Source: Phycomyces nitens
Taxonomy: Eukaryota; Mucoromycota; Mucoromycetes; Mucorales; Phycomycetaceae
Direction: 5' to 3'
NCBI GenBank assembly: GCA_022702545.1
Contig: JAHRBC010000006.1
Location: 3,058,501-3,122,500 of the forward strand
DNA: 64,000 nt
The position numbers were made by a program, and so were the translations under genes. The notes below the pieces were generated by a model, which saw only the letters and a program-made list of their open reading frames with translations, searched no databases and had not been told where the DNA came from. The stretch's first letter is position 1. The number at the start of each line of letters is the position of its first letter. Shown one piece after another: positions 22,028 through 33,016 of the stretch.

Positions 22028-23725
22028 ATGAGCAATCAACCGACCGGAACTCACCTGGGAAACACACCCCTCAATTTAGCCAAGCTCCGAGAACTAGCAC
22101 GCAGAGAGCTTCCAGAAGTGCTGGATACTGTACGAAAGACAAGCCAATAAAAGAATGTCATGTTGACCTTGTAGTTTATTTTTGCATGTGTGGGCTAATA
22201 GGTACGCGGCAAGAAAGGCCTGGTACTCGATCCACAATTGACTGGACCTCTTAGTCTGATTGCAGAGTATACACTCTTAAAGGTGATGAGATGACTGTGG
22301 TAATGAGCTGACACTGACAGAGCCGAGGCGAAGTATAGGACCATGGCGTAGAGAAGATCTATCACCTCGACACACCCACGATGGAGACCGAATGCAGCAG
22401 TCTTATTTATATCTGCCGACCCAAGCTCAAATACATGCGCTATATTGCGAGTGAGTTTCTCTTTGGAGACCTAAAGAACACCGACTGCGTCAAAGAAGAA
22501 CAGGATTTACAAATGACCTTGTTTATTTTTCTTTGAACCAAACCAAAAAAAAAAGGCCATATCAAGCAGTTGGCCAAACAAACCGGGCTAAAGACAGATT
22601 GTTCCTTGTTCTTTGTTCCTAGACGCACCATGGTATGTGAACGTGTGCTGGAAGAGGAAGGCGTTCTAGGTGATATTACACTGGGCGACTATGCAATGGA
22701 CTGGATCCCGTATGAAGACGATTTGATTTCCATGGAACTGGATCCAGGAACTTGGAAAGAAATATATCTGGTAAATAAATAAATAAAGTTAAATGGAGGC
22801 CAAAGAGATGGAGAAAGAGGTACTGAGAAAGATATATGTGTGTGTGTGTGTTTTTTTATAGGATGGAGATCAAACGTCGATTTATTATGCTGCCTGTGCA
22901 CTTATGAAACTCCAGTCAATCTATGGCCTTTTTCCACGTATTATCGGTAAAGGAGATGGTGCCAAGGTAGAGTATAAAGGCCAAACTGTCTGTAATTTGC
23001 TTTTTTTTTAAAAAACAGTTGGGTGTATTTGAACCTACAGCAATTGACAGATATGCTGGTCCGTATGAGAAAAGAACAGGCGGTTGTGGAGGAGGTTGCG
23101 AGCACGACTTCTGCAAAGACTCCTTCCTTGTTAAACACAGTCTCGAACCATATTGACCAGTTTATTATCATTGACCGAAATGTCGACATTATTACTCCCT
23201 TGTGCACTGAACTGACCTATGAAGGCCTTATTGATGAGACAATGGGCATTCACCACAGTAAGAACTCATTTGGTTTATTGATTTATAACATGTCTGATCC
23301 TTTTGATGACATTCTATATAGCATTTGTCGAACTCGATGCTGCTCTAGTCAACCCTGCCCAGCCAGCAACCCCAAAGACTGGCACATCTACGGGACCTAT
23401 GACGCCTGGTGGGGCGACTGGTGCTGGACAGCCGGGAAAGAAGAAAAAGTATGTGCTAAACTCGTCAGATAAACTGTTCAATCAGCTCCGGGATCAGAAT
23501 TTCGCAGTTGTGGGTGGAATGCTGAACAAGATTGCGAAAAGAATCAATGAAAACTATGAAGTAAGTCGGGATATTGGCAAACAAGTTATGAAAACGGTTG
23601 TTAGGAGCGGCATCATGCCAAGACAGTGGCCCAGATCAGAGATTTTGTGGGTCGACTGGGTGAATTGCAGCAAGAGCATCAATCACTACGAATTCGTATC
23701 CTTTTTTTTTAAAGAAAAGGAAGTG

Positions 23726-23759
<34 letters not shown>

Positions 23760-24924
23760 TCTTGACTTTGTTGCCATTATAGATACAGGAATCGCGGAAA
23801 AGATTATGGAGCATACAATGACTGAAGAGTTTAACAAGATTCTAGAGGTCCAGCAGAGTAAGTTCATATAGATCTATATAGATGAGAGCTAATGGGTTTT
23901 GGAATAGACGTGGTTGCGGGTATCGATGGAACAAAGGAGCCAGACTATATCGAAGAGATGATTGACCGTCAGCGGCCGCTTTTGCAAGTACTTCGTTTGC
24001 TGTGCCTAATGTCTCTTGCTCAGGGCGGACTAAAGGCCAAGCTGTATGACCATTTTGAACGTGAGATTGTGCAGGTATGTGCGACTGGGACACAATGGCC
24101 TACTTGGGGACTAAGACTAGGTTGTGTAATAGACGTATGGCTATGAGCATATTGAGACCCTGCACCGGCTGGAGAAGCTTGGTCTTTTGAGTAAGCGGAC
24201 CACCTCTACACCGTCCCGTAGTCCATTTGCTCAAACAAGACGATTGCTGCGTCTAATTGTGGATGATGTTGATGAGTTCAACCCCAACGATATTTCGTAC
24301 GTCTACTCCGGGTATGCGCCTTTGAGTGTCCGCCTTATTCAATGCGCGATGCAACGATTGCACACCTCTGTGCCTCCAACCATCAACAACTCGGGCACTG
24401 CACAGCTGCTGTCGTATGTCGGAGGTGGCAGCACAGCTTCTATCCAAGACAAGCATATCAGACCCTCTGGCGCATCTGGCTCTGGCTCTGGCTGGAAGGG
24501 CTATGAAGACATCCTTAAACTCCTACCAGGCAAGACATTTGAACTCAACCAGACGGTTGAATATGGCCCAGAGACCAATGCTGCAATGGCCAGGGTTAAA
24601 CGTGAGTATTATAAATCAGTGGACAATCCTTGGACCCTGACTGTTTTGTAGGCCATGGACTCCAACATGGAAAGACAACCGTAATCTTCTTTTTGGGTGG
24701 CTGTACTCATACCGAGGTGTCTGCCATTCGCCTCTTGGCCCAGCAGGACGAAGGTATGTTTTGACTATAAAGGAGACTAGACACTAATAAAGGTGGCAAT
24801 TATAGGACGTGATTACTTGGTGGCCACCACTCAAATGCTCAACGGGACTTCCTTCTTGGAACCTATTCTGTCTACCAAACATGTGTCGGACCAGAACGCA
24901 GGTATCCATGGCACCGCCGAATGA
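22028..24924 (+). CDS. VPS33: Vacuolar protein sorting protein 33 (Sec1/Munc18 family)
   Basis: Thirteen exons join in frame: 22028-22129, 22202-22282, 22339-22450, 22556-22770, 22862-22966, 23041-23257, 23322-23560, 23623-23695, 23783-23857, 23908-24074, 24133-24601, 24652-24753 and 24806-24924 (691 residues). The protein follows Vps33 throughout: [34 protein letters not shown] (here [11 protein letters not shown]), [27 protein letters not shown] and [20 protein letters not shown]. Vps33 is the SM-family subunit of the HOPS and CORVET tethering complexes and templates SNARE assembly at the vacuole and endosome. It is longer than the human form (about 600) because of low-complexity inserts, including a Gly/Pro/Thr stretch after LDAALVNP and a Ser/Gly stretch before the C-terminal domain. 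The acceptor at 22554-22555 follows a long A-run, unusual but the only one keeping frame. Confidence 0.93.
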
Positions 24925-25339
24925 GCCCAACCACACTAGGCCGTCCATACATATGCCCCTGTCAGGCCACACACGTCTTCTTTACCACACCACAATCAAA
25001 AATCAAAATCAAATGCAATGTAATGTAATGAAATGAAATACAACCTATCCAATTACACCACGCCATGAGGAACGTTGGCCTATTCTATCTGGCCAGTGGA
25101 AATGGATTGGATCGTAGTCTATATCTTTAATACGGCGCCATAATTAACAAGATTTCACCCAAACAAAATTCAAAAGGGAAAGGCTGTCGAACAGGAAACG
25201 TTCTTTTTTTTTTTTTAATTTGTTGAATTTAATGATGTTATTGGTTGCAAAATTGGCGTGATTGACCCATTAAAAGGGCTTGGTTGTCAAACCATTCATT
25301 TCAAGCCGCGTGATGAAATTTTGCTTTGTTTGGACATTA
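24925..25339. other. Intergenic, no feature seen
   Basis: 3' flank of VPS33 and spacer before the Tc1-like remnant. Some ATGs in an AATGTAATG repeat at about 25013-25036; no gene. Confidence 0.6.
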
Positions 25340-26506
25340 CAGTGTTTCTACTAGAGATTGGGATGTTGGTTTGTTTCTAGACACAAAAGAATAAAATTTG
25401 GTAAAGAGGATTTAGAAAAGGTAAAAATGGCTAGAATGCTCTTTACCTGTAATAAGCATATATCTTTAAGTTTGTTCACCAAAGTGAGGAACAACCACGT
25501 TTGTTGTTGTTGTTGCAAACTAATATTGGGTGGATAGGTCTGTCGTTGGCATTTTGGAAATGTCTTGGGCCTTTAGTCTTACAAGAGTTGTAGACCTACA
25601 CAATCAATATTGAATATAAAGAATGAATAAAAGTACACAAGTACCTTTAAAGTGTTGACTGCATTGATGTCCAAAAGGTACAATTCTCCAATCTTTTTTG
25701 TTTTATAAGAAGATGCTTGTAAATCTTCTCGGATACTCTATTCTGTATGCAAAATCTGACGCTTGACTTGTTTGTAAGCCCATCTCCAAAGACACGTCGA
25801 TGAGAGTTTCTGTAATATGTTTAATTATTATGAGATTGGAGACAAACAGCAAGTAATTGACTTGCTACCTTGGTTGGACAGTTTGGTATGTACTTTCAGG
25901 ATTCCGCCTGTTTGCTATACGGTATCTCTTCTTCCAGGATCAATTGGATATACTTGCTATTTAGTAGCAGCTGTAGCAAAGTCATGTTGTGGTTTGAACA
26001 TGGCAAGACTTGCAAACAATTAGAACATGAACTTTTTCTGGGTTATTCTTTCTTGATATGTGAGCAGCATTTTTTTGCTCTCAAGTCATCAGGAGGATAT
26101 GTTTGTGTCTTAAATAAAAGTATAACAACAAACGATCGTTTTATTCTTCCAAAAGACCACACATTGTTCCTCACGTATCTAATAACTAAATATTTAAATT
26201 CAAAATAAAATAAAAAGTGTAAAGTAGGCTGCTAAAGATGCTCTTTATATATATATATATATTGTATAATTACCAAAAGAAAAGAAAAAGACAAGCTTAA
26301 TTGACTATGATTTTATAATCAATCAACTTACTCTGTCCGTACCTTTAACTAAATCCTCTTGACCAAAGCTTATTCTTTTGTGTCTCAATTGTCTTTTTTT
26401 TTTTTGTTTGTCCAAAAAAGGTAAGCAAATTGTCTAGAAATTAATTTTCATTCGTCCAAAAAAAAACCCCCCCAACATCGTCTCAATCTCAAGTAAGAAA
26501 CACTTG
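25340..26506. mobile_element. Tc1-like element without transposase, TA-flanked inverted ends
   Basis: After a TA at 25338-25339 the sequence begins CAGTGTTTCTACTAGAGATT. It ends, before a TA at 26507-26508, with the inverse of CAAGTGTTTCTTACTTGAGA. The next 40-100 bases inward also match as an inverted pair (ACACAAAAGAATAA and AAGAGGATTT). A 1.17-kb unit with a TA duplication fits a non-autonomous or decayed Tc1/mariner element. The internal frames (25817-26208) are not recognised as transposase. A solo copy of the left end lies at 7595. Confidence 0.65.
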
Positions 26507-26744
26507 TACCGGCCGCCCTTGCAGAGACATCTCAGCCCCACCTCCCCTCAGCGACCCATGAGTTAATCGCAAGGGACCCGGATTTGCCTTGGATTTTGTC
26601 TGTAAAGTCAACCAAAGCTAAAATAAACAAGCACTTTGTGACTTTGTTTGGCACCCTGTGAGAACTAGCATTTTCTGTTTTGACTGGGTTTGTTCTCGTC
26701 TTTATTTCTACCCTTAATATCAACAATTCTTATTATTATTTTGC

Positions 26745-26993
26745 ATGACTGTTGTAAAGACTTCAACCAGAAACCCCCCTCCCCGCTCAGAAATGTCAGA
26801 GTTTGACTATGGAGGTGTTATTTGGCTGTCAAAGTCAGGACTTACTCCTGGTGAGATTTCTGGATTTATGAAAGTTCCCCGAACAACTGTAATTGGCATC
26901 ATCAATCGGTTCAAACTGACTGGTTCAACAAAGGCTCGACCAAGAACAGGCAGGCCGAGAAAGAAGCCCGTACGGTCCAAAGAAACGATTTGA
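26745..26993 (+). pseudogene. Tc1-type transposase, N-terminal DNA-binding fragment (copy T3)
   Basis: The 82-codon frame has the helix-turn-helix of Tc1 transposases (LSKSGLTPGEISGFMKVPRT, then INRFKLTGS) and the arginine-rich linker RPRTGRPRKKP. It stops in TGA before any catalytic residue, and no DDE sequence follows. A protein with only the DNA-binding half could in principle bind element ends and act as a repressor, but there is no sign that it is kept for that purpose. Confidence 0.8.
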
Positions 26994-28021
26994 ACCTAGA
27001 ATGTTCGACCAACCGTGTCTTTATGCATATTTTCGAGGGATTTTGAAGTAGGGTGTGAGTGTATGTGCCTAGTCCTTTTGGGGGGGAGGTGGAAATCCAA
27101 AGACGATGATTATGATATGATGATTATTAGATTTTACATGTATCTTTTACATTTGATTTGATGGTTGTGACTATAGAGTGAAAGAGAAACTAGATTGTAC
27201 CTTGATTATTTAGATCAAACTTCAATATAGAGATGTGTGTATACTTGTCTTATATATATATAGGTAATTACATTTAAATATACATATACACGTATATACA
27301 TATATACATATACCACTTTGCAATGTTAAATTTGCAACTATAGAGAATGATAATCAGTATTTAACTTTGGACTTGTGATTGTAAACGGTAGATATCAAAA
27401 AGAGTGGTGCCACTGTTGTGGAGCGATTTAATTTTGAAATCAGGTGAAAGTGTTATTGGCAAATACTCGGATAGTTAGTTATTAAATGGCCACACGCTCT
27501 TGAGAGCCAGGTTAAGTAAAAAATGGTCAATAGGGAACTGATGTGTTTTATATGGTTTCCAAGGGTAGAACGTGCTGTTGATTGTCTGAATATGTTGCTG
27601 GGTAACCGTTGTCATGGAAACCAACCTTATAATTATCAGCCACCATTTGATTAATGTAAATCAATGGGAAAATAGTTTCTGATGATGCCTTTTATTTATT
27701 TTGGTGGCCAAACTAAATACCACCTTTGGTGTCAAGGACACATTTCTGACCAGTGTGACACTAAAACACAACAACAAAACAACAACAACAACAACAACAA
27801 CAAAAAGAAGAAGGAAAAAAAGAAAAAAAAAGAAAAAGAGCGCAGTTTGGATTGGTACGCCCAACTTGTGTTGAGGCGGAGTTTGATTCAATTGGCGCCG
27901 GGTTTTTTTTTCTTGATTTTATTTTATTTTATTTTATTTTCCTTGCCCCCCCTTTTTTTCTTTTTTCCAAAAAAAAGAAAAAGAAAATTTCTGTCAATAG
28001 TGTGCATTGACCATCGTGGTG
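26994..28021. other. Long 5' flank of the GATA gene
   Basis: AT-rich DNA with a TA-rich segment at about 27240-27315, a CAA repeat at 27768-27802, an A/G-rich run at 27803-27840 and a TTTTA repeat at about 27918-27942. The low-complexity tracts just before the start codon probably form the 5' UTR. Confidence 0.5.
27594..27621 (+). promoter_or_regulatory. Two adjacent RFX-type X-box motifs
   Basis: GTTGCTGGGTAAC (27594-27606) and GTTGTCATGGAAAC (27608-27621) both fit the half-site pair GTNRYC and RGNAAC known for RFX-family factors, and they are separated by one base. The second is close to the animal and fungal consensus. They lie about 400 bp before the GATA start codon. Function is inferred from sequence only. 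Confidence 0.4.
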
Positions 28022-29245
28022 ATGGCACCTCTCGTATTAAAGATCAAAGGCAGCAAGTCATTCTTGCCGTTTTCAAACCTCGACTCCGAAGAAGACTTGT
28101 CCAAGACATGGAGAGTATGCACAAAAGTCAAAGATTCACTCGAGAACGGCTCGAGACTGGAGAATCTGTCATGGAGACTGTGGTTCAGGCAGCATCTTTT
28201 GACTGAGAGGTCAAACGCTCCATTTAGAAAGCTATCAGCCAATACTACTCGCCAACTGGACCATCAGACATCAAAGCTGACACCATTTAATGAGCTGGCG
28301 GAATGTTCATCATCTGGACCCAAAGATAGCACAGTCTTGGCAGTTGAAACGTCAGCAACCCAAGACGAAGCCACAAGAGCTACTGCTTCTTCTCCTTTTG
28401 CACCCCCTGTCTTATCTTATGCTTCTCACCCATCACCTGTTCTACAACAACAACAACAACAACAACAACAGTCACTACAACAACACCAACACCAACAAGC
28501 ACACCAACAAGCACAGCAGCAAGCACAGCAGCAAGCACAGCAGCAAGCTCAACGACAAGCTCAACAGCAGGCACATGTTCAGGCCCAAAGGCAGTTTCAG
28601 CAGCACCAACTACAGCAGCACCATCAGCAACAGCTGCAGCAGCAACTACAGCAGCATCACCGCCAGCAACAGGCCCAACAACAGGCGCAACAACAGGCCC
28701 AGCAACAGGCCCAACAACAGGCGCAACAACAGGCCCAGCAACAGGCCCAACAGCAGGCCCAGCAACAAGCTCAGCAGCAAGCCCAGCAACAGGCCCAACA
28801 GCAGGCCCAGCAGCAAGCCCAGCAGCAACATCACCAAGCACAGCAGCAAGCGCACCAAAGACAAAATATGAGTGCCTCATTGGTGAATGGGCCATCTTAC
28901 TCAGCAGATGCTTATGGACTTAATCAGCAATCGACAAACAACTTTGTCTTGCACCAATTTACTTCTGACCAGGCAAGTGATCAGATAGTTGAATTAGAGG
29001 ATATCTTTGGGGCTTTTAGCGATGTCCAGTCCTTTTTATCCAATGCCTCAGAGGATGTGCCTATGGACGAGGCATGGCCCTTTGGAGGTTTTGGTTCTCC
29101 TGTACAACACTATTTTACGCCACCGATAATGTCCCCTGGCTTGACTATGCAACAGCCACCACCCTTACTCTTACCTCAACCACCATCACATCAACAGCAG
29201 CAACAACAACAACAACAACAGCAACAACAGCAGCAACAGCAGCAA

Positions 29246-29280
<35 letters not shown>

Positions 29281-30649
29281 AAAGAGCGGATTTCCAGTAA
29301 TGGAAAACATGCTTGTCAACCGAATGGCCCATTTCTCGGTGAGACAGAATCTTTCTGTATCCATGCCAACCAGCCCTGTACTGTATCCACAGAAAATGGA
29401 AGATGGCAATGATGCAGTTTATGTAGCCTCTAGCTCTGCAATGCCTCCGCCACCCGCAGGCACACTACGGAACAAGTTACTGGGGAATGTTCCGATTCGA
29501 TCCAACTCTACTCCCACAGGCCAACAGCAACAGCAACAACAACAGCAGCAACAACAGCAGCAACAACAACAACAACTTCCAAACCAGTTAACAGCTACTG
29601 GTGCGTCTCGTCCCCTCATCACCACTCCTACATTATCATCCTCATCTTCTTCCTCCTCATCAGTGACGGCCGAACAACCTCTTCCCTCTACAAACACATC
29701 AATAACCATTTCTACTGCGTCAACAGCCACAGTCTTACCACCCACAAACACCGTCACATCGAATCCAACAACCCCAGCAGCAACCACCACTGCAACCACT
29801 CCAACCCTCAGTGCCAACAAGTAAGCCAAGAAGTCTTTAAACATAGACTACCACTAATTATTCTTGTGAAGTCGTCTGCAGAGTGCCTATCCAGAGTATA
29901 TTCAGCAACATACCTTTTCTGCTTCGGCACCCAGTACTCCTCCCCATCATGTATTTGGCTTTAATGAATCCCCAAAACCCATACCACCTCGCAAAGGGGC
30001 TGCGTCTATGAGTGATGATCAGGCTAAACCTATCTGCACCAACTGCAGTGCCACCTCGACTCCCCTCTGGAGACGCTCGGCCGATGATGAGCTGCTCTGC
30101 AATGCCTGTGGCCTCTAGTACGTACTCTCTTTTTTTCTTTTTAAGATTATGGTATCTGTTCTAACTGTTTGCTCTAGTCAAAAGTTACACAATGCACCAC
30201 GTCCAAAGACACTCAAGCCCCACAATGCACGTAAGGAGGCACGTGAAGACGAAGTGTCTCAACTAGTATGCTCCAATTGCTCTACTACAACAACCCCTCT
30301 GTGGCGACGAGATGATGAGGGAGCACCGCTATGCAACGCGTGTGGACTATATCTCAAGCTGCACCACGAGCGAAGGCCTCTTTCTATGAAGACAGACATA
30401 ATCAAAAAGCGCCAACGTTACGAGAGTTCCACGAATGGCCGCAAGACAGGAAAGAAAACCAAAGGAGACCAATCTGGACCACCCTCACCCGAGATGTCCT
30501 GTGCAGTCCAGGATGGCTCTCCATCGTCTTCTAATGACTTTCAAGTCGAGACAGGCTACCCCTTCTCGCAGCCTTTCAATTATACTCACCCACCCTTTAC
30601 ACCCTCGGCCACCAGTCCACTTGACGAAACGATGCAAACCTTTTTTTAA
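28022..30649 (+). CDS. GATA transcription factor with DUF1752 and two zinc fingers
   Basis: The model joins 28022-29820, 29872-30117 and 30178-30649 (838 residues). Residues 1-70 have the DUF1752 pattern of AreA/NIT2-type regulators ([13 protein letters not shown] and [12 protein letters not shown]). A long Gln/Ala region and two pure Gln tracts follow. Near the C-terminus are two class IV zinc fingers: [20 protein letters not shown] then CNACGLYQKLH (split by the second intron), and [20 protein letters not shown] then [11 protein letters not shown]. Both have CX2CX18CX2C. The factor should bind GATA sites in the nucleus, and DUF1752 suggests nitrogen-type regulation. Two fingers are also seen in siderophore repressors, but the Cys-rich linker of those is absent. 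The upstream TTG at 28007 is open but the ATG at 28022 is the better start. Confidence 0.88.
28443..28855 (+). repeat. Gln/Ala-coding repeat tract (CAACAACAGGC-type units)
   Basis: About 135 codons of nearly pure Gln, Ala and some His in the GATA gene, with a CAACAGGCC or CAGCAAGCC-like unit encoding QQQA. Shadow frames on both strands stay open across it because of the repeat and are not genes. Confidence 0.95.
29191..29283 (+). repeat. Polyglutamine tract (CAA/CAG mix)
   Basis: About 30 consecutive Gln codons in the GATA gene. CAA and CAG are mixed, which slows slippage. A second pure tract of about 19 Gln codons lies at 29518-29575. Confidence 0.95.
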
Positions 30650-30910
30650 AACTTGTCCTATTTTTTTTATTAATCGATCTAGCGATTTAGCGATATATAT
30701 CTCCACCTCTGTAACATACCGATCCTCACACTTTTTGCATCCTTATTCTCTTGGCTCAGACTCCATTTCAAAGCATACCAAACCCCATCTCTCTCAACTC
30801 ACTCGCACACTCTCTCACACTCTCTCACACTCTCTCACTCTCACACACACGCACACAACATGCAAGCCATTTTTATTGTATTTCACTTTCCAAAAAAAAA
30901 TATTATTTTT

Positions 30911-32373
30911 TTATCTATTCTTAAATATGAATCGTTTGAGGATTCTTCTTTCGTTGGGTGAGGTATGCAGGGACTCTTGGTGGTTGGGATCCAGAGGCAC
31001 AATTTCCAAATCGGCGTCTATGATAGCCTTGAATTCCCCAAATGCCCTCTCAAAATCCATGACAGTCAGGGGAGGTTGATGGTTAATCCAGAAAGCGTCA
31101 AAAGTATGGAATAAATAGCCTATTCAAACAAAAAACAAAAAACAAAACAAACAACTTAATAATGTTTGTAATGTGTGCATCTTTTACTTACTGTAGAATT
31201 CTTGATAGGACTTTATAGTGCTTCCGTAACGATAAAGATAAGACTGAAGTCGCCGTGACTCTAGGGTCTGTACAGCATATCGAGTGATGTTGATACCTAC
31301 GATTGCAAATGGGTACCATGCTTCGGCATCCATTGAATGTTTCAAGGCTGTTTGTGCAGATTCTGAATGCTCAGAGCTATAGTATACTAGATCATCCAGG
31401 CCTTGTATGCCCATTCCTCTAAAGTCAGTGGCCGGGTCTGTACCCTGAAAGCCAATCTGTCCCAACATGAGAACCATTGTTTGTGTCTGTATTCCTACCT
31501 CTATCCACTGGCGCGTCTGCCGTGCCTCTAATTCAACGCTGGGCATCAATGAATTCCAGAGCTACAGTTGTTTGGTTACATTATTATTATTTTTTGGTAA
31601 AATAGATATCTGTTACCTTGATAAGCTGTTCTTCATGCAGAGGGTTCTCTATACTGTAAGGCGTACAGGTCTTGGCCTTGATCTGTCGCACCAGCCCAAA
31701 TGACTCTGCAATCTGGATCACACATGCCTTTAATATCTTTGACTCTGGGCTAATAGCATAGAATTATTATGGTCACAATAATAATAATAATAATAATAAT
31801 AAAGCTTGTCTATTAGTCCCAAACCTTACTCTTTCTTGCTTGGCTCACCTTTGTCCAACCGGGAATCCCTTTTTGATGCGGATTCCATTCACAATCTGAT
31901 CAACATTGCATGTTTCCAAGGCTAATTCCATTTGCTCTTTCTATTAAACAGTTATATAATGCCTTTAATGCCGCTGTCTTGGCTTACAATGAGATTTTTG
32001 GAATACATCAAGGATTTCTCTAGTACAATTGATAATAATTACTCTTGTGGATTCTTATATTTTATTATTGTTCTTATTATTATTGAATATAAGTTGTTTC
32101 TAAAAAAAAAAGGAATTTACCTATACGGCAGATTGTCAATGGAGGCAGGCTAATCATTGAAATATCCTTTTCATTCTCTAGTAACAATTGCTCATCTTCT
32201 CCCTTTGATTCGTCATTGGACCAGCCGATTAGAACTGTAGCTGAATGGCAAATGCGATACATCTCCGTTGTTTGGGTAAATAGGCGAGCCACCCGCTTAT
32301 AGGCCTTGTAGATGGCCAATACAAAGTGTATTTGATACACCTTATCAAAAAATAACAAGGTAAGCCAGCCCAT
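30911..32373 (-). CDS. ELMO domain protein
   Basis: Five exons join in frame: 32373-32121, 31936-31849, 31749-31617, 31561-31192 and 31119-30911 (350 residues). The ELMO core motif is IGFQGTDPATDFRGMGIQGL, with the arginine that in ELMOD proteins is needed for Arf/Arl GTPase activation. It is preceded by the helical N-terminal part (VYQIHFVLAIYKAYKRVARL) and followed by WINHQPPLTVMDFERAF, a typical C-terminal segment. Single-domain ELMO proteins act as GAPs for Arf-like GTPases on membranes. The first acceptor could lie four bases upstream; the chosen AAAG site keeps the frame. The gene converges with the GATA gene (262 bp between stops). Confidence 0.85.
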
Positions 32374-33016
32374 TTGATGTATTCGAATCGGATGGTATGA
32401 TGATTATAATAGAAACAAGAATAGAAATGAATTATTTTTTTTTCAAGTGGTCAATTTCATTGAAATAATATAAAAAGTCTCGAGCTTTTTTTTCTCTCTC
32501 TTGTCCTACACTTTGTTTCCTGTGGAGCTGAAACATACTTGCAGGTTTAAGCTGATGTCCTTGATAGAAGAAGAGAAGAAGAGATGGATTTTTGTTCTTC
32601 TTTTCTTTTGTTGGTTTTATATAGGCCAAGAGCATCATTATGTCCTTTTCATTTTATTATTATTATTATTCTTATTCTTATTATGTTTATAAAATACACA
32701 GGGAAAACAAAGCGTTGGCTATTTTTCACAATATCCTCAAAAGACAAAAAATAAAATAAAAATAAAATAAAAATTAAAATTAAAAGGAAGAACCATGGCT
32801 GAAATAGACGCCTTGTCCAGAGGATTCCTTGTTCTTTTTACTGGTCTTTGCATCAGTCAAGTGTCATTTCATTTTTGATTCCAGTGACGCTGATCAAGAA
32901 ATAATTATAATAATTATTATAATAATAAATAAATAAATAAATAAAAATTGTAAAAATAATCATAATCATCATCATCAACATAATCATAATCAAAATACGC
33001 TTTAATACCAATAATA
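32374..33016. promoter_or_regulatory. Divergent intergenic region between ELMO and UBZ genes
   Basis: The two genes start here in opposite directions. The sequence is AT-rich with ATAA and TTATT repeats (32655-32690, 32890-32945) and no recognised motif. Promoter use is inferred from position. Confidence 0.4.

Noticed and set aside
28380..28895. Open frames on both strands across the Gln/Ala tract
   Set aside because: Trinucleotide repeats stay open in all frames. Only the sense frame links DUF1752 to the zinc fingers.
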